A stretch of DNA of 64,000 nt from Calothrix sp. MO_192.B10 (GTDB lineage: Bacteria > Cyanobacteriota > Cyanobacteriia > Cyanobacteriales > Nostocaceae), in contig JASJDS010000073.1 of the NCBI GenBank assembly GCA_030065055.1, forward strand, positions 26,591-90,590. Reading direction: 5' to 3'. The first letter of the stretch is position 1. Each line of letters opens with the position of its first letter. The notes beneath the pieces were generated by a model. It saw nothing but the letters and a program-made list of their open reading frames with translations. It was not told where the DNA came from and did no database searches. Position numbers and translations under genes: made by a program. Below are positions 52,062-60,252 of the stretch, in pieces.

Positions 52062-52200
52062 CTGCAAGAGGAATTATATGCTCAAATTCAAAGATAGTAA
52101 CAGTTAAATCTTCAGCAGTACGACAGTAAGCACAACGATTGGCGAATTTATTCCTAATTTCTCGTTTTAATTCAACAGGAATATAAACCATTAATTATTT

Positions 52201-52524
52201 TTATTCAAGATATCTTAAAGTGTACCTAGCTCTTGTTTTAAGAATATTTAATTGGTCAACTTGTGCTAATAAATTATCTAAAATCTCATTCTCTTCACTA
52301 GATAGCTGATTTTCAGAGTTTTTCGCCAGCAAATCGTCTAATTTAACTTGAGCTTTAGGAGATAACATACTTTCTGCTAAAGCTTGCAATTCATCAGCAC
52401 TTAAGCCTTTTAAAAGCTCTCTATCTTCAGAAGAAGTTATTAATTGATGGTAGGTTTCTAAATCTAACAAGACACCGATTTTTTCTCCTGTTTCATTAGT
52501 AACATACTGCACTGATTTTGACAT
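52201..52524 (-). CDS. Antitoxin-like small protein upstream of the HNH gene
   Basis: 107 aa. The start SVQYVTNETGEKIGVLLDLE then YHQLI resembles the N-terminal fold of Phd/YefM-type antitoxins. The middle is acidic and helical (LSADELQALAESMLSPKAQV, LDDLLAKNSENQLSSEENEI), and the tail TRARYTLRYLE is basic. It ends 9 nt before the HNH start on the same strand, so the two form an operon. I recall similar pairs in other cyanobacteria. Whether it controls the nuclease is inference. Confidence 0.7.
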   Translation of the reverse strand: MSKSVQYVTNETGEKIGVLLDLETYHQLITSSEDRELLKGLSADELQALAESMLSPKAQVKLDDLLAKNSENQLSSEENEILDNLLAQVDQLNILKTRARYTLRYLE

Positions 52525-52571
52525 AGTATAAACCTAACTTATCTTACATTTATCATAATCTATTAAATTTA

Positions 52572-52605
52572 TATCCCCGACTTTTCAAAAAAGTCGGGGT
52601 TCTGT
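52572..52605. terminator. Hairpin (ATCCCCGACTTTT / AAAAGTCGGGG) after the chelatase gene
   Basis: Arms CCCCGACTTTT and AAAAGTCGGGG separated by CAAA. It is a diverged member of the GATCCCCGACTTC repeat family and lies 3' of the chelatase gene on its strand. It could serve as terminator. Confidence 0.5.
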
Positions 52606-52617
52606 TACCCATCAAAA

Positions 52618-55600
52618 CTAAATCGTCACCCCTTCCAACTCCTCATCTGTCAAATCATACAAATCCCGCAACTGCTGCAACTTCTCCTCACTAGCTTGCC
52701 AAAAACCCCGCCCATGAGCTTCCAACATCCTGCCCACAATATTCCGAAACGCCTCCGGATTCGCTTGACGCAATTTCTCGGCCATCTCTGCATCTAAAGC
52801 GTAAGTATCCGCCGCTTGGTCATATACCCAATCATCAGTAAAATCCGCAGTACCGCCCCAACCAATCATCGCCGTCATCCGTTGGGAAATCTCATAAGCA
52901 CCTCCCGAACCTTGATTAGCCATAGCATCCGCCCATTTCGGGTTTAACAACTTGGTGCGGTACTCCATCCGCAGCAAATCATCCAAATTCCGGGGAGTGG
53001 TATCCTTCGAGAAACTTTCCACAAAACTAGTAGTTACCTTCCTTCCCCCTTGTTTCTCTGCCGCCTTCTTCAATCCCCCCGTATTGGCATAATATTCTTG
53101 GATATCCGTCAAACCATACTCCACCGAATCAATTTCTTGGACAATGCGATCGCTCGTTTGCAATAATTGCTTCAATACTTCCGGGCGTGCCTGACCCTTA
53201 TCTTGCTGACCATAACTAAACACATTGCGACTTTCCCAAGTCTTCGCCAACTCATCCCCAGATTCCCAATTCCCATCCACAACTTGGTCATTTACCAACG
53301 AACCAAAATCACCCGCAGGATTAGAAAACAACCTCGCTGCCACATTCTCCACACCCTGCCCTTTTAACGCCAAAGCGTGTTTCCTAATAAAATTCTCCTC
53401 CTGTGACTCCTCAACCTCCGCCGCCCGTTGAAACAAATCATCCAACAACTCAATAATATTCACAAACGTATCCCGGAAAATCCCCGACAAATTCCCCAAC
53501 ACATCAATCCGGGGATGTCCCACCTCACTCAAAGGCTTCAACTGATAACGGACAATTCTCCCCGTCCCCTCCTTCACAGGTTCAGCCCCCACCAACTCCA
53601 ACAGAATCCCCAAAGACTCACCCTTAGTCTTAATCGCATCCAAGCCCCATAACAACACCGCCACAGTTTCCGGATACTTCCCCTGTTCCTCCAGATGCTG
53701 CTGAATAATCTTCCTCCCAATCTCCCGTCCCCGCTCATAAGCCGCCGGAGAAGGCATTCTATAAGGATCTAAAGCATGAATATTCCTTCCCGTAGGTAAA
53801 ACCCCCGCACCATCCCGTAACAAATCACCTCCCGGCGCAGGCGGAATATACTCCCCATTCAAACCCCGCAACAAATTCGTCAACTCATCCACACTCCGCA
53901 TCAACAAATCCCTAATTATCCCCTCCTCCCTCTCTCTCTCTTCTTCCTCCTCTCCGCGCTCTCTGCGCCTCTGCGGTTCAATTTCCTCCTCTTCCCCAAA
54001 ATAAGCCCGTAAATACCCCCTCATCTCCTCCTCATTTGGCGCTTCCCCCAAAACATGCAACCCCGAAGAAAACAGGCGATTCTCCAACACCTGCAAATAC
54101 TCATACAACCCCACCAAATAATCATCAAAAGCATGATTACTAAACATCCGGACATTCTCCGGACTAAAAGCAATCCCTAACCCTCTCGCCTCCTCAAACG
54201 GACAATCAGCATCCAAACCAGTATCCACAATCTTCTTGCAAATCCCCTCCTTCAACACATAATTCTTCTCCCGATCCTCCCGATACTCAGCAATCAAATC
54301 CCGCAGAGCCACCAACTCCTTATACAACCCCGCACGTCCATAGGGAGGTACATTGTGAGAAATCAACACCCCATAACCGCGACGCTTCGCCAAAATTGAC
54401 TCCGAAGGATTATTTGCTGCATATATATACAGATTCGGCAAATTTCCCAGTAAAATATCCGACCAAGAATAACCAGTATTACCCAAAGGCGAACCCGGCA
54501 ACCATTCCACCGTCCCATGCATCCCAAAATGCACCACAGCATCAGCCTCAAACTCATGCTGCAACCACTTATAAAAAGCAGCATACTGGGGATGGGGAGT
54601 CATATCCCGTTCAAACATCAACCGCATCGGGTCACCTTGTATACCCAAAGGAGGTTGTACCCCAATCCAAACATTCCCTAATTCAATTCCCCCAATTTGC
54701 AACTCATCCCCAAAAGTCTTAATCCCACTACCTGTGAGGGATTTCCATTGCTTCTCAATCCGGGAAGTACCCAAATATCCCAACCATTTTTCTAACTGAC
54801 GCACATTCACAGTATTTAAAGAATTTTCCTCACGCAAAGACGCAAAGGCGCAAAGAGTTTCCTCTCTCTGCGTCTCTGCGTCTCCCTTCGGGTGAATCCT
54901 TCGGATACGCTTCGCGAGCGCCACTTTGCTTATGCCGGGGAACCCGTCCACCGCAAGTGGCTCACTGCGTGAGACATCCTCATCCGCCTCCTTCACCCAG
55001 CGAACCAACTCCTCCCCATCCTCTGGTAACTCCCCAACGTTATAACCCTGCTCCTGCAACGCCCTCAAAAACTTGATCAAACTGCGAGGAACATTTAACA
55101 ACGCCGCCGTCCCTACCGCACCATATCCGGGGGGAAACCCATATAAAATCACCGCAATCTTTCTTTGGGATGCAGGTTTACGCCGTAAATTAATCCAGCT
55201 TTGCACCCTGCCAATTAACCTTTGTACCCTTTCCGGAACTAAATAAATATCTTCCCCTACCAAACCACCAAGGGGAACCGTATCAATCGCCCCATCCAAC
55301 TCTGGTAAGGCGTATAAAACCACACTCTGTAAACCCCCAATCCCCTGGCGCGTCCAGGAATGAATATCTTGAATTAACAACGGTGCAGCGACGATATAAG
55401 GCACATTCTTAGCCGTCAAGATGCGTTTGGCTACTTCCACCTGTCTCCCCGCTTCCATTGAACCCGCAGGACCACCTACCAGGGGGAAACCAATGGTAGA
55501 AACGATCGCATCTACTTGTACCGCATCTGGGGACAAGGAAGCAATTTCCACATTCCCACCTTGACGTTGCTGGGTTTCATATTCAGTAGTCATCCAATCC

Positions 55601-56472
55601 CGCACGGCAACGTGTCCTTCTACACCGTTGATAAATATGGGTAGGGGAATTAAACCTGCTTGCTCAAAGTGACGAATCAATTGATTGATGTATGGCTGTT
55701 TGGTAATTACGTGTTTGCGATACAGCAAAATACCCACAACTGACCTCACCCCAGCCCCTCTCCTTATTAAGGAGAGGGGTGCCGTAGGCGGGGTGAGGTG
55801 ATTTTGATACCATTCCAGGTACTCCCGTGGCGATGCAAAATACCCTTGATAATCGGGATGGAGTAATCCCATATTCGGGGTTTCTACCACTGGGGGAATG
55901 TCAGCAACTTTTAACCCCAAATATTTTTCGGCTAAGAACCAAAATAGGGCAGCGACATTATCAGCACCCCCAGCATTCCAATAGCCATAAATAATTAACC
56001 AATTACGTAAGTCCTGAACCTTACCAATGGGTATAAATTTTAATAACTTTGGTCCAACCTTTAAAAAGCTAATATACCCAGCAAGCTTATCTTCCTCCCT
56101 TCCATTACTGAATTTATCCAGTATAAATTTCACCGGTTTGGGCATTCCCTTGGGTTTTTCACCGATACTAAAAGCGCCCAACTTAGTCAAACTCATCAAT
56201 TCCAAAGCCGACTCAAACACTAGACGGATGGGGATTTGAGAAATGCGTTCGCACAACCATACTACCTGGTCATAATCAAACAATAAGCTAGCAAAAAACA
56301 CATCAGCACCATCTAGTGCGGCTGCCACTTCAGTAGGTTTACTGGTAATATCGCGATCGCTAAATACCCGCACGTCTAAATTTTGACAGCGGGAGGTTGC
56401 CAAGAAAGCAGCTTTCCTGTATAAATCAGCGTTGAAGGATTCAAACCCAGCAATTAAGACGATGCGTTTCAT
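52618..56472 (-). CDS. chlH: Magnesium chelatase subunit H family protein (ChlH/BchH paralogue)
   Basis: 1284-aa porphyrin-binding chelatase large subunit of the ChlH/CobN family. The N-terminal domain has RIVLIAGFESFNADLY, and the core has VLLYRKH-like ILLYRKHVITKQPYINQLIR, VHFGMHGTVEWLPGS, NPSESILAKRRGYGVLISHN and the C-terminal YEISQRMTAMIGWGGTADFT. It inserts a metal ion into a tetrapyrrole together with ATPase partners not in the window. The start (MKRIVLIAGF) differs from the main cyanobacterial ChlH, so it is probably a second H-type paralogue; a cobalt (CobN) role is not excluded. At least three repeat-coded in-frame insertions are visible, near residues 225-244, 494-549 and 827-851. 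Confidence 0.85.
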   Translation of the reverse strand: MKRIVLIAGFESFNADLYRKAAFLATSRCQNLDVRVFSDRDITSKPTEVAAALDGADVFFASLLFDYDQVVWLCERISQIPIRLVFESALELMSLTKLGAFSIGEKPKGMPKPVKFILDKFSNGREEDKLAGYISFLKVGPKLLKFIPIGKVQDLRNWLIIYGYWNAGGADNVAALFWFLAEKYLGLKVADIPPVVETPNMGLLHPDYQGYFASPREYLEWYQNHLTPPTAPLSLIRRGAGVRSVVGILLYRKHVITKQPYINQLIRHFEQAGLIPLPIFINGVEGHVAVRDWMTTEYETQQRQGGNVEIASLSPDAVQVDAIVSTIGFPLVGGPAGSMEAGRQVEVAKRILTAKNVPYIVAAPLLIQDIHSWTRQGIGGLQSVVLYALPELDGAIDTVPLGGLVGEDIYLVPERVQRLIGRVQSWINLRRKPASQRKIAVILYGFPPGYGAVGTAALLNVPRSLIKFLRALQEQGYNVGELPEDGEELVRWVKEADEDVSRSEPLAVDGFPGISKVALAKRIRRIHPKGDAETQREETLCAFASLREENSLNTVNVRQLEKWLGYLGTSRIEKQWKSLTGSGIKTFGDELQIGGIELGNVWIGVQPPLGIQGDPMRLMFERDMTPHPQYAAFYKWLQHEFEADAVVHFGMHGTVEWLPGSPLGNTGYSWSDILLGNLPNLYIYAANNPSESILAKRRGYGVLISHNVPPYGRAGLYKELVALRDLIAEYREDREKNYVLKEGICKKIVDTGLDADCPFEEARGLGIAFSPENVRMFSNHAFDDYLVGLYEYLQVLENRLFSSGLHVLGEAPNEEEMRGYLRAYFGEEEEIEPQRRRERGEEEEEREREEGIIRDLLMRSVDELTNLLRGLNGEYIPPAPGGDLLRDGAGVLPTGRNIHALDPYRMPSPAAYERGREIGRKIIQQHLEEQGKYPETVAVLLWGLDAIKTKGESLGILLELVGAEPVKEGTGRIVRYQLKPLSEVGHPRIDVLGNLSGIFRDTFVNIIELLDDLFQRAAEVEESQEENFIRKHALALKGQGVENVAARLFSNPAGDFGSLVNDQVVDGNWESGDELAKTWESRNVFSYGQQDKGQARPEVLKQLLQTSDRIVQEIDSVEYGLTDIQEYYANTGGLKKAAEKQGGRKVTTSFVESFSKDTTPRNLDDLLRMEYRTKLLNPKWADAMANQGSGGAYEISQRMTAMIGWGGTADFTDDWVYDQAADTYALDAEMAEKLRQANPEAFRNIVGRMLEAHGRGFWQASEEKLQQLRDLYDLTDEELEGVTI
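53925..53990. repeat. In-frame insertion 3 in the chelatase gene (CTCTGCGCCTCTGCGG type)
   Basis: Low-complexity CCTCTCTCTCTCTTCTTCC followed by CTCTCTGCGCCTCTGCGG. It codes the stretch EPQRRRERGEEEEEREREEG, very unlike the rest of the protein. Confidence 0.65.
54826..54990. repeat. In-frame insertion 2 in the chelatase gene (composite repeat)
   Basis: Contains CGCAAAGACGCAAAGGCGCA with its inverse CTCTGCGTCTCTGCGTC, then TTCGGATACGCTTCGCGAGC, then a GCCACT...AGTGGC palindrome (54920-54961) of the type found in tnpB and at 61130-61345. It codes about 50 residues absent from the family core. Confidence 0.75.
55744..55799. repeat. In-frame insertion 1 in the chelatase gene (CCTCACCCC palindrome)
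   Basis: 56-bp palindrome with outer arms CCTCACCCC / GGGGTGAGG and inner CCCCTCTCCTTA / TAAGGAGAGGGG. The intergenic relative is at 48210-48285. It codes HLTPPTAPLSLIRRGAGVRS. Confidence 0.85.
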
Positions 56473-56710
56473 GCGCTTATGCTAAAAAATATTTCTTTCC
56501 TCTTATTTTATAAAGGATGTCACCAGTTGGTTATATTGCAGCTATTTATGGCGATAGGTACATTTGCTCGTCTAAACTCCAAATTACTGTGTTTTCTAGG
56601 TTTTACCTTTTCTAAATTAACAAAGTGATAAATTCAGATATTAGCCAAAATTATCCTACTAGACGTAGTTATTATCTTGTACATTAAACAGCATCAATTG
56701 AGGAGCAAAC

Positions 56711-57658
56711 ATGAAATTTGGCATTGATATTGGACATAATTCTTTCCCAGATATTGGAGCCCAAGGGATACAATTGGAAGACAATTTAACATTAGATGTA
56801 GGTAATAGGGTTATAGCCAAGCTCAAGGCTTTAAATCACCAAGTTATAGACTGTAAACCACAAAGGTCTCGGTCAATTACTGACTCCCTTGCTACTAGAT
56901 GTAATATTGCTAATGCCAATAGAGTTGATTTATTTGTCTCTATTCATTTTAATGCTTTTAATGGTTTAGCAAATGGTACAGAAGTCTTTGCCATCAGTGA
57001 TAACGGCAGAAAATCTGGTCAGCCAGTTCTGGATGAAATCACCAAGTTAGGTTTTTTTCGGCGCGGTTTGAAAAATGGTTCTCATCTGTATGTTCTCAAA
57101 AATACAAATATGCCTGCCATCCTGGTAGAATGTTGCTTTTGTGATGCTCGTAAAGATATGAAGCTTTACGAGCCAGAAGCGATGGCAAATGCAATTGTGA
57201 AAGGATTAGTTGGTGAACTACCTGGTGAAGATGAACCTGTGATTCATATCCCTGATGAAGAAGATAATCCTAATACTGCTGTACTGCGATTACAAAAGGC
57301 TTTAAATAGGCTGAAAATTCCTGGTCAAAATGGGCGATCGCTAGTAGAAGATGGATTTATTGGCCTACAAACAAAAACAGCAGTAGAAAACTTCCAAAGA
57401 ATCACTGCAATTCAACAAACTGGCATTGCTGGAAATACTACTTGGAAAGCAATTAATCAAGTTTTATCGAAAAGAATTCTCAGAATAAATCATGCTGGAG
57501 GAGTAGCAGTTAGATATGTTCAACATCGTTTGGGTGCTGACAATGATGGTATGTATGGTCCACAAACAGAAGGCTTAGTCAAAAAATTTCAACAACAAAA
57601 TAGTTTAGTTGCTGATGGTATTGTTGGCACTATGACTTGGACAAAATTAATTGGTTAG
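56711..57658 (+). CDS. N-acetylmuramoyl-L-alanine amidase with two peptidoglycan-binding domains
   Basis: 315-aa cell-wall amidase of the AmiA/B/C (amidase 3) fold. Zinc ligands: His9 in DIGHNSFPDIG, Glu23 in IQLEDN, and the His of SIHFNAFNG; the catalytic Glu is in AILVECCFCD. Two C-terminal peptidoglycan-binding repeats follow (VLRLQKALNRLK ... VEDGFIGLQTKTAVENFQ, and VRYVQHRLGADNDGMYGPQT ... VADGIVGTMTWTKLIG). There is no signal peptide, which is unusual for a housekeeping amidase. AATTGAGGAGCAAAC gives a strong ribosome binding site. The next gene is also a wall hydrolase. Confidence 0.9.
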   Translation: MKFGIDIGHNSFPDIGAQGIQLEDNLTLDVGNRVIAKLKALNHQVIDCKPQRSRSITDSLATRCNIANANRVDLFVSIHFNAFNGLANGTEVFAISDNGRKSGQPVLDEITKLGFFRRGLKNGSHLYVLKNTNMPAILVECCFCDARKDMKLYEPEAMANAIVKGLVGELPGEDEPVIHIPDEEDNPNTAVLRLQKALNRLKIPGQNGRSLVEDGFIGLQTKTAVENFQRITAIQQTGIAGNTTWKAINQVLSKRILRINHAGGVAVRYVQHRLGADNDGMYGPQTEGLVKKFQQQNSLVADGIVGTMTWTKLIG

Positions 57659-57709
57659 TGCGAATAAAAGCTAATTTTTCGCGAACAAAATAAGTGTGGG
57701 GAATGCATC

Positions 57710-58789
57710 ATGGCTTTCAATGTTAGTGCTTTAAGATTACCATTAATCAGAAGAGGATCTAATAATCCTTTTGTATTAGCTTGGCAAAGATTTTTACGGG
57801 ATCAAAAGTTCCCTGTGGGGATTCCTGATGGGGACTTTGGTCCGAATACCGATCGCGCCACCCGCGCCTATCAAGAGAAAAATAATCTTGGTGCGGATGG
57901 TGTAGTTGGTAATAATACCTATGGTGTAGCCTTGAAACAAGGGTTACTATTTTTACTTCCTAATCTTAATGGTAAGAATTTACTCAGTTATCTCAGATTT
58001 GGTGAAACAGAAATTAAAGATATCCAACGCAGTTTAAATCAGGTGGCACAATTACCCCCTCCCCTCACCGTAGATGGGGACTTTGGCCCGAGAAGTAGCA
58101 AAGGCTTGGCAGAGGCTTATAAAAAGCGAGATGTGCGTCTGCGTGAAGAACTAGAAAATGCTTTGAGCAGTGCTACTAAGAATAAATTAGGGTCAGATTT
58201 TGCTCCTGCGTTGGATATCTTTAACGACTATGCTAAAAAACTGAGATTTCGCCTCAGTGGAGAACATTGGTATAAACGGTTTCCTACTAGTGACTCTATT
58301 TCTTCCTTAACTCCTTCATTCCGGTGGCGGGTACAGGCTTTTGAAAAGGCACTACTGGATGCGGGTTGTAAAATTATTGTGACTGCTACTCTCCGTCCCC
58401 GGCAACGAGCTTACTTAATGCATTATGCAGCCAGAATAGACCGCAGACAAATTGCTCCTTGGCGCGTACCGCGTTTGGGGGGAGTAGATATTGACTGGGT
58501 GCATTATACCAATGCAGGTTCCCTGCGAGCCGCTCAAGATATGGTAGATGCTTATGAGTTGGGCGGTAATCCTGTATCTTTACGTTCTAATCATATTTTA
58601 GGGAGAGCAGTTGATTGGATTATTACCTGGGAAGGGACAATTCAAGTCAAAGATGCTAGGGGTAGAATGATTACCATTGGTGGTCCTGAAGTGGGAGCAT
58701 TTAATCGGCAATTATGGAATGTAGGTAGATCCTATGGAGTCCGCAAGTTAGCTACCGATCCTCCCCATTGGTCATCTAATGGTTATTAG
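57710..58789 (+). CDS. Peptidoglycan-binding protein with M15-like peptidase domain
   Basis: 359 aa. N-terminal peptidoglycan-binding domain (LAWQRFLRDQKFPVGIPDGD ... NLGADGVVGNNTYGVAL) and a second, weaker one (IQRSLNQVAQLPPPLTVDGD). The C-terminal domain has SLRSNHILGRAVDWIITWEG and KLATDPPHWSSNGY, matching the SxHxxGxAxD and final HW of M15 metallopeptidases that cut between L-Ala and D-Glu or D-Ala bonds. There is no signal peptide. It lies 51 nt after the amidase gene in the same direction. The two resemble a phage-type lysis cassette without phage genes around. Confidence 0.8.
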   Translation: MAFNVSALRLPLIRRGSNNPFVLAWQRFLRDQKFPVGIPDGDFGPNTDRATRAYQEKNNLGADGVVGNNTYGVALKQGLLFLLPNLNGKNLLSYLRFGETEIKDIQRSLNQVAQLPPPLTVDGDFGPRSSKGLAEAYKKRDVRLREELENALSSATKNKLGSDFAPALDIFNDYAKKLRFRLSGEHWYKRFPTSDSISSLTPSFRWRVQAFEKALLDAGCKIIVTATLRPRQRAYLMHYAARIDRRQIAPWRVPRLGGVDIDWVHYTNAGSLRAAQDMVDAYELGGNPVSLRSNHILGRAVDWIITWEGTIQVKDARGRMITIGGPEVGAFNRQLWNVGRSYGVRKLATDPPHWSSNGY

Positions 58790-58843
58790 TTATCACAGAA
58801 GACAGTTCCAATCAAAAAATTTCACAACGAGGGAATAAAAATT

Positions 58844-59040
58844 ATTCCTTCCCTCCTTCCCTCCTTCCCTCCTTCACTCCTTCCCTCCTACTCTACTCTT
58901 CGAGAAGCCACTTCGTGTCTACGAGAAGCCGCTTCGCGTCTACACTCCTTCCCTCCTACTCTACTCTTCGAGAAGCCACTTCGTGTCTACGAGAAGCCGC
59001 TTCGCGTCTACACTCCTTCCCTCCTTCACTCCTTCCCTTT
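58844..59040. repeat. 68-bp tandem repeat and CTCCTTCC short repeats
   Basis: Units of 68 bp begin at 58875 and 58943, with a partial third from 59011. Each holds CTCTTCGAGAAGCCACTTCG and GAGAAGCCGCTTCGCGTCTA. TTCCCTCC octamers precede. The tract runs into the 3' end of the glycosidase-like gene and supplies its stop codon. Confidence 0.85.
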
Positions 59041-59985
59041 AGACCGAATTCCCAAATAGTGAGGTAGGGCGGGGACTCGCTCACCCTCGGCAATTCTGGG
59101 TAAAATCAAGTCTCCAGTCTTGATACTTGATAGATAGGTAGATATTCCACCATCGATCGTCATAATGTCACCTTTGACCCCGCGCTGACGCAAAACTTCT
59201 GCTGCCTGCGCTAATGTTGATCGATTTGAGGTGGCAATTAGCAATCGATTCACCTTGCCATCGAGTACCCCAATGACGTGGTAATGATTTACGGGATCTT
59301 TGGATAGGACATAAGCAGGGTGATCTTGATAGGCGTAGGAAACCAACCCATTTTTCACCTTGGATTGGTTGAGGGGATAGCCTGTCTTGGGGTTATAAGT
59401 AGAAATCTTGGCTTTGTTATCGTCCCAAGTTAGTGCTTTGAGTTTAATCGATCGATAGTAAGGGTGCTTGGGTGTGGGAATCGGCCCGTATGGACTGCTA
59501 CCTGCTGTCATCAACAATCCATTAACTTTGATGGGAAAAGATAACTGCGTACTGTCTCGATACTGTTCAAAAAATGACGCATTAATGATCGAAAAAACGA
59601 CCGTCGGATGCTGCTTTAAATAAGCCTTTCGTATTGCTGCAACCGTCAACCTTTTGAAAAACGGGCTGGAATCTCTATTGTTGCTGGGATAATATAAACC
59701 TTTGTTACCACTAACCTGACGATCAACCTTACCCATCAGTTGGTCGATTTGCATCTTGTGAAGATCGATAGTTTGAAGATAAACCACATTACGCTGATCT
59801 AGAAAAATTTTATCGAGGGTGGCACCATCGACTGTCACCAAACGTTCTGGAACTGAGGGACTTGGCTTGGGGGTGGGTTGTTGCGTCATCCCAATTATGC
59901 CGAATGATGCCGCTCCAATTACGAGTGCCCCCCCAACTGCAAGGTATTTTGATTTAAATCGCTGCGATCGATTGGTCTCAGTCAT
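59026..59985 (-). CDS. Phosphodiester glycosidase-like (NAGPA/DUF2233) exported protein
   Basis: 319 aa. After a basic N-terminus (NRSQRFKSK) comes a hydrophobic signal or anchor helix (YLAVGGALVIGAASFGIIGM), so the rest is outside the membrane. The conserved NAGPA-family blocks are SIINASFFEQY and GDIMTIDGGISTYL. The family cleaves phosphodiester glycosides and is common in envelope polysaccharide turnover. The ATG at 59985 replaces a TTG at 60012. The last residues KGKE and the stop are coded by the tandem repeat tract. Confidence 0.82.
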   Translation of the reverse strand: MTETNRSQRFKSKYLAVGGALVIGAASFGIIGMTQQPTPKPSPSVPERLVTVDGATLDKIFLDQRNVVYLQTIDLHKMQIDQLMGKVDRQVSGNKGLYYPSNNRDSSPFFKRLTVAAIRKAYLKQHPTVVFSIINASFFEQYRDSTQLSFPIKVNGLLMTAGSSPYGPIPTPKHPYYRSIKLKALTWDDNKAKISTYNPKTGYPLNQSKVKNGLVSYAYQDHPAYVLSKDPVNHYHVIGVLDGKVNRLLIATSNRSTLAQAAEVLRQRGVKGDIMTIDGGISTYLSSIKTGDLILPRIAEGERVPALPHYLGIRSKGKE

Positions 59986-60054
59986 GACATAAATTTGGAT
60001 ATGGAATTTCAAAGGAGTCTATATTCAATAAATTTAATAAATATACAACTTTTT

Positions 60055-60105
60055 CCTTTTTCCTTTTTACTTTTTACTTTTTACTTTTTACTTTTTACTT
60101 TTTCC
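60055..60105. repeat. Short tandem repeat (CTTTTTAC, period 8)
   Basis: About five CTTTTTAC units, preceded and followed by CTTTTTCC. It lies in the spacer upstream of the glycosidase-like gene. Confidence 0.85.
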
Positions 60106-60252
60106 TTGCTGCAAAAAACTTACCCATCCTTGCCACAGCAGTTTCTAATACCGAGGACATAACCTTCTCCTGATTTCCCAAAACCAGCTCCCTCCAGTTA
60201 TTCTTTCATTCCTACCCTACCCTTCACCGAAGCCATTACCTGTCTACACTCC

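Larger units (their letters stand above)
51452..52191 (-). pseudogene. HNH endonuclease gene broken by two MITE insertions
   Basis: The 5' piece from ATG 52191 reads MVYIPVELKREIRNKFANRC, AYCRTAEDLT, FEFEHIIPLA. The 3' piece (to 51452) reads FDNLCLSCPSCNRYKASRQT and on to the C-terminus. Removing 51733-51829 and 51855-52071 joins them as HIIPLAVGGETIFDNLCLSC in one frame of exactly 426 nt (141 aa plus stop). The result has a full HNH layout: CxxC, the HII core, then CPSCN. It follows a small antitoxin-like gene by 9 nt. Inactive as it stands. Confidence 0.88.
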
